The notes beneath the pieces were generated by a model that saw only the letters and a program-made list of their open reading frames with translations, was not told where the DNA came from and ran no database searches. Source: Spirochaeta sp. (GTDB lineage: Bacteria; Spirochaetota; Spirochaetia; Spirochaetales_E; Spirochaetaceae_B). Taken from it: 9,846 nucleotides of DNA. This document shows positions 1 to 6,593 of the stretch, piece by piece. Both the position numbers and the translations under genes were made by a program. The stretch covers positions 1 through 9,846 of the forward strand of contig JAUUYD010000048.1 in the NCBI GenBank assembly GCA_030590585.1. Direction: 5' to 3'. Every line of letters starts with the position of its first letter. The stretch's first letter is position 1.

Positions 1-663
1 GAATCAGGTTCCCACCTGCTTGCATACACATACTCCGAACCGACGGTACATTTTGAGTACCTGATGGAATGTACTGAAAAAGCAAATGAGGCCGGATTAA
101 AGAACATCCTGGTAACAAATGGTTTTCTTAATTTACTTCCCGCCCGGGAGCTTCTTGAGAAAATGGATGCTGTGAATATTGATTTAAAATCATGGGATGC
201 TGATTATTATCAATCTGTACTCGGCGGTAATTTGAAAACGGTTAAGCAATTCATCGAAGAAGCCGTTACCCATTGCTGGGTTGAACTGACAACTCTTATA
301 GTTCCGGGTGAAAATGATAGTGATGATGAAATCCGGGGCATGTGTGAATGGATTGCCGGGATATCAAAGGACATACCTCTTCATCTTTCGGCATACTATC
401 CGTCATACAAATACACCAAATCTGCGACTTCTGTTTCTACCATCAACCGTGTTTTTCAAATCGCTGATGAAAAGCTTAACTACGTCTATATCGGAAATAT
501 GGGCTTTGAAAATGACACCCTATGTCCTGAATGTAAATCAGTCGTTGTTCAGAGGGATAATTACGGGACTGTTACGAACCTGGAGAATGGGCAATGCCTG
601 AAATGCGGGACGATAATACCCGGAGAGTTTCCGGTATCAGCATCCCGCATCACCGACAGTTAA
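1..663 (+). CDS. amrS: AmmeMemoRadiSam system radical SAM enzyme (AmrS), 3' part
   Basis: The frame is open from base 1, so the start and the N-terminal iron-sulphur CxxxCxxC motif lie outside the window; 220 residues are visible. The AYTYSEPTVHFEY stretch (fragment residues 8-20), then GLKNILVTNGFLN, NIDLKSWD and HLSAYYPSYKYT are typical of this group, which resembles pyruvate formate-lyase activating enzymes. The C-terminus carries a CPEC...CLKC pair (cysteines about 175, 178, 199, 202), a probable metal-binding tail also usual in the group. The family is widely co-encoded with, or fused to, Memo-like and AMMECR1-like proteins; no such partner is visible here and the reaction catalysed is not established. 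The gene ends TAA at 661-663, overlapping the leuD stop on the other strand. An internal ATG at 64 is not a credible start, because conserved family sequence precedes it. Confidence 0.88.
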   Translation, partial: ESGSHLLAYTYSEPTVHFEYLMECTEKANEAGLKNILVTNGFLNLLPARELLEKMDAVNIDLKSWDADYYQSVLGGNLKTVKQFIEEAVTHCWVELTTLIVPGENDSDDEIRGMCEWIAGISKDIPLHLSAYYPSYKYTKSATSVSTINRVFQIADEKLNYVYIGNMGFENDTLCPECKSVVVQRDNYGTVTNLENGQCLKCGTIIPGEFPVSASRITDS

Positions 664-1253
664 ATGTAAGGAAGCTCAGACGATACCCTGTTGATTTCAT
701 CAGCGCCTTCTAAGAGTACTGCTGTGGAATCCCAGCTGCCGTCGAGCAGTGCCTGTCTGTAAGCCTCAGGCATGAAAGACTTCCATTCTATTCCTGCTGC
801 ACTTACAGTCATTGATTCTATATTAATGTCAATTTCGGTATTGGCTTTATTCTCAATTAAAGTTTGCAGCTCAAGGATATCACCGGAGCTTAGAGTTACC
901 GCCGGCATACCCAGTGAAGAACAATTTCCGGCAAATATTTCAGCAAATGACTCACAGATCATCGCGTGGATACCCCAGTCTTTCAGAGCCTGGGGTGCAT
1001 GTTCTCTTGAGGAGCCGCATCCGAAATTAGCGTTACTGATAAGAACAGAGTGGCCTGTAAAGTTTTTATCGTCAAAGGAGTGCCCCTTGCTATTTCCATT
1101 GCCGTCAACTCTTTCATCATTGAATGCAAAGGCGCCAAGTCCTTCAAATGTTACGCACTTCATGAATCTGGCAGGAATAATACGGTCTGTGTCGATATCA
1201 TTCCCATGAACCGTTATTCCGAATCCTTTTAAATCCCTGATAATCACACTCAT
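660..1253 (-). CDS. leuD: 3-isopropylmalate dehydratase small subunit
   Basis: This is the small (swivelling) subunit of isopropylmalate isomerase, which with LeuC converts 2-isopropylmalate to 3-isopropylmalate in leucine biosynthesis in the cytoplasm. The 197-residue protein has [12 protein letters not shown] near the N-terminus (about residues 19-30), followed by CVTFEGLG, and the hallmark [15 protein letters not shown] in the middle. Length fits the bacterial family (about 200). The wording of the TDRIIPARF...CVTFEGLG block recalls the cyanobacterial-type small subunit more than the E. coli form. The start is the ATG at 1253-1251: it overlaps the leuC stop as ATGA and has AGGGG seven bases upstream (1261-1265). 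The frame stays open upstream to an ATG at 1460, but that extension lies within leuC and matches nothing in the family. Translational coupling to leuC is likely. The stop overlaps that of amrS. Confidence 0.95.
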   Translation of the reverse strand: MSVIIRDLKGFGITVHGNDIDTDRIIPARFMKCVTFEGLGAFAFNDERVDGNGNSKGHSFDDKNFTGHSVLISNANFGCGSSREHAPQALKDWGIHAMICESFAEIFAGNCSSLGMPAVTLSSGDILELQTLIENKANTEIDINIESMTVSAAGIEWKSFMPEAYRQALLDGSWDSTAVLLEGADEINRVSSELPYI

Positions 1254-2653
1254 GATGCAGCCCCTGTATTTCTGATATCGACAATTTTTCCGGATATAGC
1301 TGCAGATGCCGCCATTGCCGGGCTCATCAACAGTGTTCTTCCAGTTGGTGAACCCTGCCTGCCGATAAAATTCCTGTTTGACGTGCTTGCCGAAAGTTGT
1401 CTGCCTGTGAGTTTGTCTGAGTTCATGGCCAGGCACATGGAACATCCTGCAAGACGCCATTCAAATCCGGCTTCCGTAAATATCTTATCAAGGCCTTCAG
1501 CTTCGGCGGCAACAGCCACTTCCTGGCTACCGGGCACAACTAAAGCCTTGACTCCTGCCGAAACCTTCCGGCCCATGGCAATGGCTGCGGCTTCCCGCAA
1601 ATCAGTTAATCTGCCGTTGGTGCATGACCCGATGAATACAACATCGATCTTTTTACCCAGCATTTTTTCACCGGCAGAGAAACCCATATATTCATAAGCT
1701 CTAACGGCAGTTTCCTGTTCGTCAGCAGGTAATGATTCTACCGACGGGAGAACATCATCCACAGAGACAACCTGTCCCGGATTGATACCCCATGTCACCA
1801 TTGGTTTTAATTCAGAAGCATCCATTATTACTTCATCATCGTATACGGCATCTGCATCAGACTTCATTTCTTCACCAAAAGATTTCATGGCATTGAAATC
1901 CTTGATGTATGAGCGGCCTTTAAGCCACTCATAAGTCTTCTGATCGGGATTCACATAACCGACACGCGCACCCCCTTCAATGCTCATGTTGCACAGTGTC
2001 ATACGTTCTTCCATACCCATTGAATCAATGGTATCACCGGCATATTCGTACGCATAACCAAGTCCGCCGTTGACACCGAGTCTGCCGATAATGGCCAGTA
2101 TCAGATCTTTAGCTCCCACTCCTTCAGGAAGCTGACCGTTCACCACAATACGTCTGACTTTGGGCTTGGAGATTGCCATGGTTTGCGTTGCCAGAATATC
2201 ACGTACCTGACTTGTCCCCACTCCGAAAGCAATAGCACCGAATGCACCATGCGTTGCGGTGTGAGAATCTCCGCATGCGATGGTCATTCCAGGTTGAGTA
2301 AGTCCTTTTTCCGGTCCGACAACATGAATAACACCCTGTTTTCCGGATTCCGGGCCAAAATACTGAATCCCGAAGTCACTTGTATTCTTTTCCAGAGCCT
2401 TAAGCATCTCTTCGGCAAGAGGGTCCGATAGTGGACGGCTTATATTGTCAGTCGGAATGATGTGGTCCGCAGTAGCATAAGTCCTTGCCGGATATCGTAC
2501 CGTCAGTTCTTTATCACGTATCATTCCGAAAGCCTGGGGTGATGTCACCTCATGGATGAGATGCAATCCGATAAATAATTGATCCTGCCCCGAAGGCAGT
2601 GTCCGGACTTTGTGTTTTGCCCAGACCTTCTCAAGAAGATTTTTTCCGGCCAT
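1250..2653 (-). CDS. leuC: 3-isopropylmalate dehydratase large subunit
   Basis: This is the catalytic aconitase-fold subunit of isopropylmalate isomerase, partner of LeuD. The 467-residue length matches the bacterial LeuC class (E. coli 466). Three cluster-ligand cysteines are visible: C344 in GSCTNGR, and C404 and C407 in GCSMCLAMN, as expected for a 4Fe-4S aconitase with one open iron site. Other family blocks are HEVTSPQAF (34-42), [10 protein letters not shown] (61-70), [14 protein letters not shown] (127-140), GTSQVRD (146-152) and [10 protein letters not shown] (431-440). AGGAGG lies five bases before the ATG (2659-2664), so the start is firm. leuC is first in the pair, and an extended -10 promoter lies about 40 bases upstream. 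No leuA or leuB is adjacent, so the other leucine genes, if present, are elsewhere. A related hydratase specificity (for example on citramalate-pathway acids) cannot be excluded from sequence alone. Confidence 0.96.
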   Translation of the reverse strand: MAGKNLLEKVWAKHKVRTLPSGQDQLFIGLHLIHEVTSPQAFGMIRDKELTVRYPARTYATADHIIPTDNISRPLSDPLAEEMLKALEKNTSDFGIQYFGPESGKQGVIHVVGPEKGLTQPGMTIACGDSHTATHGAFGAIAFGVGTSQVRDILATQTMAISKPKVRRIVVNGQLPEGVGAKDLILAIIGRLGVNGGLGYAYEYAGDTIDSMGMEERMTLCNMSIEGGARVGYVNPDQKTYEWLKGRSYIKDFNAMKSFGEEMKSDADAVYDDEVIMDASELKPMVTWGINPGQVVSVDDVLPSVESLPADEQETAVRAYEYMGFSAGEKMLGKKIDVVFIGSCTNGRLTDLREAAAIAMGRKVSAGVKALVVPGSQEVAVAAEAEGLDKIFTEAGFEWRLAGCSMCLAMNSDKLTGRQLSASTSNRNFIGRQGSPTGRTLLMSPAMAASAAISGKIVDIRNTGAAS

Positions 2654-2658
2654 TACGA

Positions 2659-2664
2659 CCTCCT
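2659..2664 (-). promoter_or_regulatory. leuC ribosome binding site
   Basis: On the minus strand AGGAGG stands five bases before the leuC ATG. It is a near-perfect Shine-Dalgarno sequence and fixes the start. Confidence 0.85.
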
Positions 2665-2688
2665 GTTTCCTGCATCATGTTGTTTTGT

Positions 2689-2697
2689 ATTATATCA
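2689..2697 (-). promoter_or_regulatory. Probable extended -10 promoter of leuCD
   Basis: The minus strand reads TGATATAAT, a perfect TGnTATAAT extended -10 element. No good -35 hexamer is found 16-18 bases upstream, which an extended -10 can tolerate. The predicted transcript start, about seven bases downstream, would leave a leader of roughly 28 bases with only the ribosome binding site, so there is no room for a leader-peptide attenuator or T-box. Regulation would therefore have to act at or upstream of this promoter, in the short gap shared with the divergent AraC-type gene. Confidence 0.5.
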
Positions 2698-2715
2698 ACA
2701 ATTCTCAGGGTTAAT

Positions 2716-3681
2716 ATGGTATATTCTGCTATCTATTTGTCATATATTGATAACATGCACGAATCCGAATACATTCGGGCACATACAAGCCCATCAAAAA
2801 CCAGTTTACTGTCTTTTCCCATACTTTCGGGAACTGCAATTCTCACATTCCTCCATGCCGGGCACTTTGTATGGCCGGATAATGACATGGGCCTGACGGC
2901 TGTCTCGGAGAGAGGCCATAATCATGCGGTATACCACGCAATTTTATATACATCCGGTCGAAATACTATGATTCATGACTGTGAAACTCATTTTTGCAAG
3001 CGCGGAACACTGGTTCTCACTGATCCGGGATGCATACATGAATACCGACCCCAATCCCCTGGAGGCTGCTCATTTATTGAAATTACTTTTAATCTGAAGG
3101 ATGGAGATTCTAACATTACAAAGCCATGGAATGAAGTCATCCGTCATTGGCTGGGTTGTAATTTCGAAAATAATATCTGGCCGGTAATTATTCCTCCGCC
3201 TGAATTGGAGCATCTTGAATCAATGATGATCGAAATTTTACGGGTTCTGAGCAGCTCCAGTCCCTATTCCGAAGCAGCAGCATCACTGGCTTTGGGTGGA
3301 TTCATACTGAATCTGACCGAATATCTTAATGATGAACAGCGTTCTCGTGAGGGCAATTATGATCGACTGGATCAGGCCCGGATTGAACTTGAACGGAATT
3401 TCACCGAGCCTCTCAGCATCCCGGAATTGGCTTCCATCGCCTGTTTAAGTGAAGGAGCCTTCATCAGGTCCTTTTCGGCAAGGTATAAAATACCTCCCAT
3501 GGCTTATAGAAAAAAATTAAGAATCACTGCAGCAAAACATCTTCTTTCAGTTTCCGGTAGAACAATCGGGGAAATTGCAGGCAACGTGGGATACAGGGAT
3601 ATCTTTGCATTTTCCCGAACCTTCAAGGCCGTGGTAGGGATGACCGCTTCCGAATGGCGCCGAAAAGGAACCGAAGAATAA
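2716..3681 (+). CDS. AraC-family transcriptional regulator
   Basis: This is a probable DNA-binding regulator with an N-terminal cupin-like sensor half and a C-terminal AraC/XylS double helix-turn-helix. In the 321-residue form the DNA-binding region spans about 218-317. It includes LSIPELASIACLSEGAFIR (first helix-turn-helix) and TIGEIAGNVGYRDIFAFSRT (second), then FKAVVGMTASEWRR, the usual family end. The sensor half contains GTLVLTDPGCIHEYRP, typical of the AraC-binding cupin. The start is uncertain. The ATG at 2716 has CAGGG five bases upstream and leaves a 62-base divergent gap to leuC. An ATG at 2755 lacks a ribosome site. An ATG at 2599 would run antisense through the leuC start and adds nothing family-like. 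The ligand is unknown. It faces leuC head to head, so it may share control elements, but AraC proteins of this shape more often sense sugars than amino acids. It ends nine bases from the converging membrane-protein gene. Confidence 0.88.
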   Translation: MVYSAIYLSYIDNMHESEYIRAHTSPSKTSLLSFPILSGTAILTFLHAGHFVWPDNDMGLTAVSERGHNHAVYHAILYTSGRNTMIHDCETHFCKRGTLVLTDPGCIHEYRPQSPGGCSFIEITFNLKDGDSNITKPWNEVIRHWLGCNFENNIWPVIIPPPELEHLESMMIEILRVLSSSSPYSEAAASLALGGFILNLTEYLNDEQRSREGNYDRLDQARIELERNFTEPLSIPELASIACLSEGAFIRSFSARYKIPPMAYRKKLRITAAKHLLSVSGRTIGEIAGNVGYRDIFAFSRTFKAVVGMTASEWRRKGTEE

Positions 3682-3698
3682 TAAGAAGGACTATTCTT
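3674..3698. other. Weak inverted repeat between convergent genes
   Basis: AAGAATA (3674-3680) and TATTCTT (3692-3698) form a seven-base AT-rich stem around an 11-base loop, spanning the stops of both converging genes. There is no GC-rich stem or clean T run on either strand, so a two-way terminator is only a weak possibility. Confidence 0.2.
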
Positions 3699-4470
3699 TC
3701 CAGGGAAATATCATTCCCTTTAAAGTTCGTTTCCCAACTCGTTCTTTTTCATCAATCAGAATCTCATACCAGGGTACATCTTTTCGCTTTGCTTCAGGAT
3801 TTTCCTCCAGCCAGTCGTATTTAAATATGAGCAGCCTTAAAGCAGCGTTCATATACAGCTGTATTCCTGCCGGTCCGAAGGCTCCAAAAGCAGTAAGCGG
3901 CCAGAGAAAAAGGTGAGCCGGTACCATTATGAATCCCAGAAATATTGTAAGAAGTAAATTGTCAAACATAATCAAGGCACTTTTCTTAAGAGATTTGCGA
4001 AAACCTCCGGTAAGACGGTTTCTGACAGGAAAGAACCATAACAAAGTGAAGTAGACACCGACGGAAATCCAGAATAACAATGCCGAAGCCGCGAGGCCAA
4101 GCATCGTTTTCATACTGGAATAATAGATCATTCCGAATATTGACATGGTAAAAAAGCCAACTGTAACCACTGCAATAAATAGATCGGCTTTCCATGTCTT
4201 TCTTAATGCTTCGGGAATGTCACTCCAGCTCATCCTGCGGTAGTCGGCAACCTTGGACATAACAGCCGATAGGCTGCCGCCAACAATGAAGAGCAGCGGT
4301 AGAATAACTATCAGGAAAACAAAACCGAGTGGAGATCCGTTTTCCAACACCTTTAACATTGGCCAGAGTCCAACTGTAATAGAGAGAAAAAAGAGAAGGT
4401 TCCCGACAATTAGCACCCCGAGATTATCCCATGCATCGAAAAATGACTTTTTAAATAAGAGTAAGAACAT
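3691..4470 (-). CDS. Multi-pass membrane protein, DUF624/YesL-like
   Basis: I cannot assign a function. The 259-residue protein has about six hydrophobic segments, at roughly residues 17-37, 48-68, 97-117, 122-147, 167-190 and 192-212. A short basic loop (KSLKKSA, about 159-165) precedes the fifth segment. The N-terminal FKKSFFDAWDNLGVLIVGN followed by a first membrane span resembles DUF624/YesL-type proteins, and the size agrees. The cytoplasmic-looking tail ends GKRTLKGMIFPWKE, a pattern I associate with spirochaete membrane proteins; that is recollection, not a search result. The ATG at 4470 follows yhhQ by 13 bases; its likely ribosome site TAGAGG (4481-4486) sits ten bases upstream and contains the yhhQ TAG stop. 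It is the last gene of the leftward cluster. YesL relatives often sit beside sugar-uptake genes, but a transport role here would be a guess. Confidence 0.75.
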   Translation of the reverse strand: MFLLLFKKSFFDAWDNLGVLIVGNLLFFLSITVGLWPMLKVLENGSPLGFVFLIVILPLLFIVGGSLSAVMSKVADYRRMSWSDIPEALRKTWKADLFIAVVTVGFFTMSIFGMIYYSSMKTMLGLAASALLFWISVGVYFTLLWFFPVRNRLTGGFRKSLKKSALIMFDNLLLTIFLGFIMVPAHLFLWPLTAFGAFGPAGIQLYMNAALRLLIFKYDWLEENPEAKRKDVPWYEILIDEKERVGKRTLKGMIFPWKE

Positions 4471-4483
4471 CTGTAATATACCT

Positions 4484-5197
4484 CTAGATTTCCTTTATTT
4501 TATTCTGCCGCTTCCAACGGGCTGCAAGATATACAAGCGGCGTATCTGCAGCAGCAACCATCCATTTCAAGACATATGTGGAGAAGACAATTTCCCAGAA
4601 CTCTATAGCTGGGAGAATACCGGCAAATGCTATTGTTACAAAAATAATGGAGTCAATGGCCTGACTGATCATGGTTGAAACATTGTTCCTGAGCCATATC
4701 CACCTGCTGTCAGGTTGTTTCTTCTTCATTAATGAATATGCCCAGACATCGTGAGTCTGGCTGACACCATAAGCCACAAAGCTGGCAATTGCTATTCTCG
4801 GTAAGAGCTTGTAAAGGGTTTGCATACTTTCCTGGGCGAAATCAACAGCTGAAGGTTTAAAGAGAATGGCCAGATACATGAATATTGTAAGCGATGCCAG
4901 AGTAATAAAACCAATTCCTACAGCTTTAACCGCGTCTTTTTTTCCGTAATTTTCGGATAGAATATCTGTAGCAAGAAAACTGGTTGCATAAACAATATTG
5001 CCTAATGAAGATGTGATACCAAAAAGCTCTACGGTTTTAACTACCTGAATATTGGCTATGATAACAGCAATGGGAATCCAGGCGTAAAGACCTGTTCGAC
5101 CGAAATATCGGTACATCACAAGAATCCCGACAAAATTCAACAGGAGCATCATAAACCATAAAGCCTCATTCCCCGGAGATTGAAGAAAAGTAATCAC
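4484..5197 (-). CDS. yhhQ: Queuosine precursor transporter YhhQ (Vut_1/DUF165 family)
   Basis: This is an inner-membrane carrier of the YhhQ family, whose studied members import queuosine precursors (preQ0/preQ1 or related deazapurines) for modification of tRNA position 34. Family blocks are clear in the 237-residue protein: ANIQVVKTVELFG (48-60), GNIVYATSFLATDILSENYG (66-85), SQTHDVW (146-152), and LRNNVSTMISQAIDS (169-183), followed by the KWMVAAADTPLVY end (211-223). About six membrane segments are expected. The start is GTG at 5197-5195, supported by GAGGAG eight bases upstream (5206-5211). It overlaps the TGA of the preceding lipoprotein gene as GTGA, so translation is probably coupled. 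No riboswitch was recognised upstream. Which precursor (preQ0, preQ1 or queuine) is taken up cannot be read from the sequence. Confidence 0.9.
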   Translation of the reverse strand: MITFLQSPGNEALWFMMLLLNFVGILVMYRYFGRTGLYAWIPIAVIIANIQVVKTVELFGITSSLGNIVYATSFLATDILSENYGKKDAVKAVGIGFITLASLTIFMYLAILFKPSAVDFAQESMQTLYKLLPRIAIASFVAYGVSQTHDVWAYSLMKKKQPDSRWIWLRNNVSTMISQAIDSIIFVTIAFAGILPAIEFWEIVFSTYVLKWMVAAADTPLVYLAARWKRQNKIKEI

Positions 5198-5589
5198 AAA
5201 GATTGCTCCTCAACTTTAAGTTCGGTACTCCAGCTGCTGGCCGTTTTGTTATTGAATGATCTGATTCGAAACCATTTGACTGCACCGCCGGCAATCGGAA
5301 GTTCAAGATTATAGCCTTTGATAGTCCAATTTTTTTCAACTCTGGTGAAATTCTCCGAATCGGACATCTGAATCTCATAACCGTCTGCACTTTCAATCAT
5401 GTCCCAACTCAGCAGCACGCGGCCCAGGGGTCTTCCCGCAGGCTTGTTGAACCGCGGCCTGGATAGAAAATCCTCCGGTGCCTGATCAGTTTCAATCGGT
5501 ACTTTCGAAGCTTTCCCCGTTGAACATCCTGAGATTATCATCAATATCATTAACGCCGAAAAGACAAGGCGATGTATTCTTATCATCAT
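5194..5589 (-). CDS. Small lipoprotein with one fibronectin type III-like domain
   Basis: No named family is recognised. The 131-residue protein starts with a basic then hydrophobic signal peptide and a lipobox ending ISGC, with the lipidated cysteine at residue 22. A short linker rich in charged and proline residues follows. Residues about 57-128 look like a single fibronectin type III domain: VLLSWDMIESADGYEIQMS, then a WFRIRSFN strand and a closing SSWST. Such lipoproteins are exported and membrane-anchored; this one is small enough to be an accessory or binding-partner protein. No Shine-Dalgarno sequence stands at the tandem ATG ATG (5589-5584), which is unusual here. It is 55 bases downstream of the permease stop and overlaps yhhQ by four bases, so it is probably cotranslated with the transporter. 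A link to ligand uptake is inference from position only. Confidence 0.82.
   Translation of the reverse strand: MMIRIHRLVFSALMILMIISGCSTGKASKVPIETDQAPEDFLSRPRFNKPAGRPLGRVLLSWDMIESADGYEIQMSDSENFTRVEKNWTIKGYNLELPIAGGAVKWFRIRSFNNKTASSWSTELKVEEQSL
5206..5211 (-). promoter_or_regulatory. yhhQ ribosome binding site that selects a GTG start
   Basis: GAGGAG on the minus strand lies eight bases before the GTG at 5197, within the end of the lipoprotein gene. It supports GTG over the internal methionines at residues 16-17. Confidence 0.7.
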
Positions 5590-5603
5590 CGTTTCGACGC
5601 ATC

Positions 5604-5630
5604 ATAATACCGATCCATCATTACTGTCGA
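5604..5630 (-). promoter_or_regulatory. Possible weak promoter upstream of the lipoprotein gene
   Basis: The minus strand carries TCGACA (5625-5630) and TATTAT (5604-5609), each one base from consensus, but the spacer is 15 bases, shorter than ideal. A transcript from here would start about ten bases before the ATG, giving a nearly leaderless message, which would fit the missing ribosome site. A separate pair of arms, GCATCA (5599-5604) and TGATGC (5634-5639), flanks the region as a loose inverted repeat. Confidence 0.25.
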
Positions 5631-5644
5631 TACTGATGCTGTTC

Positions 5645-6592
5645 CTATCTTTTCCCCTGTTCAAAGGGTTCACCGGCTGCCCTTGGAGCCTGGGACGTTT
5701 TCGAGAAAAAGACCAGGGCAAAGAGGGTTACAACATAAGGAAATGCCTTAAGAATCAGGCCCGGTACCCGGTCAAGAGCCGGAACAATCTGAGAAACATT
5801 GGCCAGCGTACTGGCAAATCCAAAGAAGAATGTTGCACCCAGTATGCCAAGAGGCTTCCACTGACCGAAAATCAGAGCCGCAAGAGCCAGAAAGCCCAAG
5901 CCGGAAACTGAGCCGTTGAACTCACCTGAATAAGTGACCAGGATAATCGCTCCTCCCAGGCCCGCGAAAGCTCCTGAAAACATGACGGCAATATATCTGA
6001 CGAGTCTGACATTGACACCGGCGGCATCAGCAGCCTGGGGATGTTCACCGCTTGCCCTCAGGCGCAGGCCGAAAGGTGTTTTGTATATCATATACCAGCT
6101 GCCCAGGAGCAGGAGCAGAACCAGCCAGGTGGTTGTGTAGGTCTGTGTAAAGAACAGCTTTCCGATAACAGGAATCCCGGACAAAACAGGAACGGTAAAC
6201 CTTCCAAGACCGCTGATGATGTGAATATTTCCGCTGCCTGTTATGTACCTGGCGAAATAAAGTGTAAGAGCTCCGGCCATCATGTTTATGGCTGTACCGC
6301 TGATCACCTGGTTTGCATTCAGATTGATGCTGGCAAAGGCATGGAGCAGGGAAAATGCGGCACCTGCAAGGGCAGCCACCAAAAGGCCGATCCATACGGC
6401 CATACCGCCGAGTTGAGGATAGAGCCTGAAAATAGTGAGGGCACTGGCAAAGGAACCGATAATCATCAGGCCTTCAAGACCAATATTTACAATGCCTGAG
6501 CGTTCACAGATTAAACCGCCGAGGGAGGTAATAAGGAGCGGAATCGTAAAAGTAATGGCATAAGGGAATACGAAAGTAAGGAAATCCCACAT
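5645..6592 (-). CDS. Nucleoside ABC transporter permease, second subunit (NupC/YufQ-like)
   Basis: This is an inner-membrane permease of the branched-chain/ribose-type ABC family (BPD_transp_2), the second of two paired permeases in BMP-type nucleoside importers. Taking the ATG at 6592 gives 315 residues with about eight to ten hydrophobic segments. Family blocks are GGLICERSGIVNIGLEGLM (25-43), the QVISGTAINM stretch (95-104), and the cytoplasmic ATPase-coupling loop TPFGLRLRASGEHPQAADA (172-190), then SGEFNGSVSGLGF. The frame extends six codons upstream to a TTG, but that extension consists of the ribosome site itself (GAGGAGG, 6602-6608), so 6592 is the start. One base separates it from the stop of the first permease. 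Sugar specificity is possible, but the BMP partner favours nucleosides. Confidence 0.9.
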   Translation of the reverse strand: MWDFLTFVFPYAITFTIPLLITSLGGLICERSGIVNIGLEGLMIIGSFASALTIFRLYPQLGGMAVWIGLLVAALAGAAFSLLHAFASINLNANQVISGTAINMMAGALTLYFARYITGSGNIHIISGLGRFTVPVLSGIPVIGKLFFTQTYTTTWLVLLLLLGSWYMIYKTPFGLRLRASGEHPQAADAAGVNVRLVRYIAVMFSGAFAGLGGAIILVTYSGEFNGSVSGLGFLALAALIFGQWKPLGILGATFFFGFASTLANVSQIVPALDRVPGLILKAFPYVVTLFALVFFSKTSQAPRAAGEPFEQGKR

Positions 6593-6593
6593 A

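Noticed and set aside
772..1209. Plus-strand open frame of about 145 codons inside leuD
   Set aside because: It is antisense to the conserved [15 protein letters not shown] region; a chance frame.
1254..1460. In-frame upstream extension of leuD giving a 266-residue protein
   Set aside because: It lies wholly inside leuC in another frame, has no family similarity, and the ATG at 1253 has a ribosome site and the usual ATGA coupling.
2599..2715. Longer AraC-family protein starting at 2599
   Set aside because: The extra 39 residues are antisense to the leuC start and its ribosome site and promoter, and do not resemble the sensor domain.
3674..3698. Inverted repeat as a bidirectional terminator
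   Set aside because: The stem is AT-rich, the loop is long and there is no proper T run; kept only as a low-confidence repeat.
4253..4678. Plus-strand open frame of about 140 codons across the yhhQ and DUF624-like genes
   Set aside because: It is antisense to both genes and matches no family; it is best explained as a shadow frame.
5598..5644. Riboswitch upstream of the lipoprotein-yhhQ genes
   Set aside because: The 55-base gap is large enough for a small preQ1 aptamer, but I could not make out a convincing preQ1 fold or its A-rich tail next to the ribosome site.
6041..6499. Plus-strand open frame of about 150 codons within the second permease gene
   Set aside because: It is antisense to a clearly conserved permease, its composition is not protein-like, and it has no recognisable domain.
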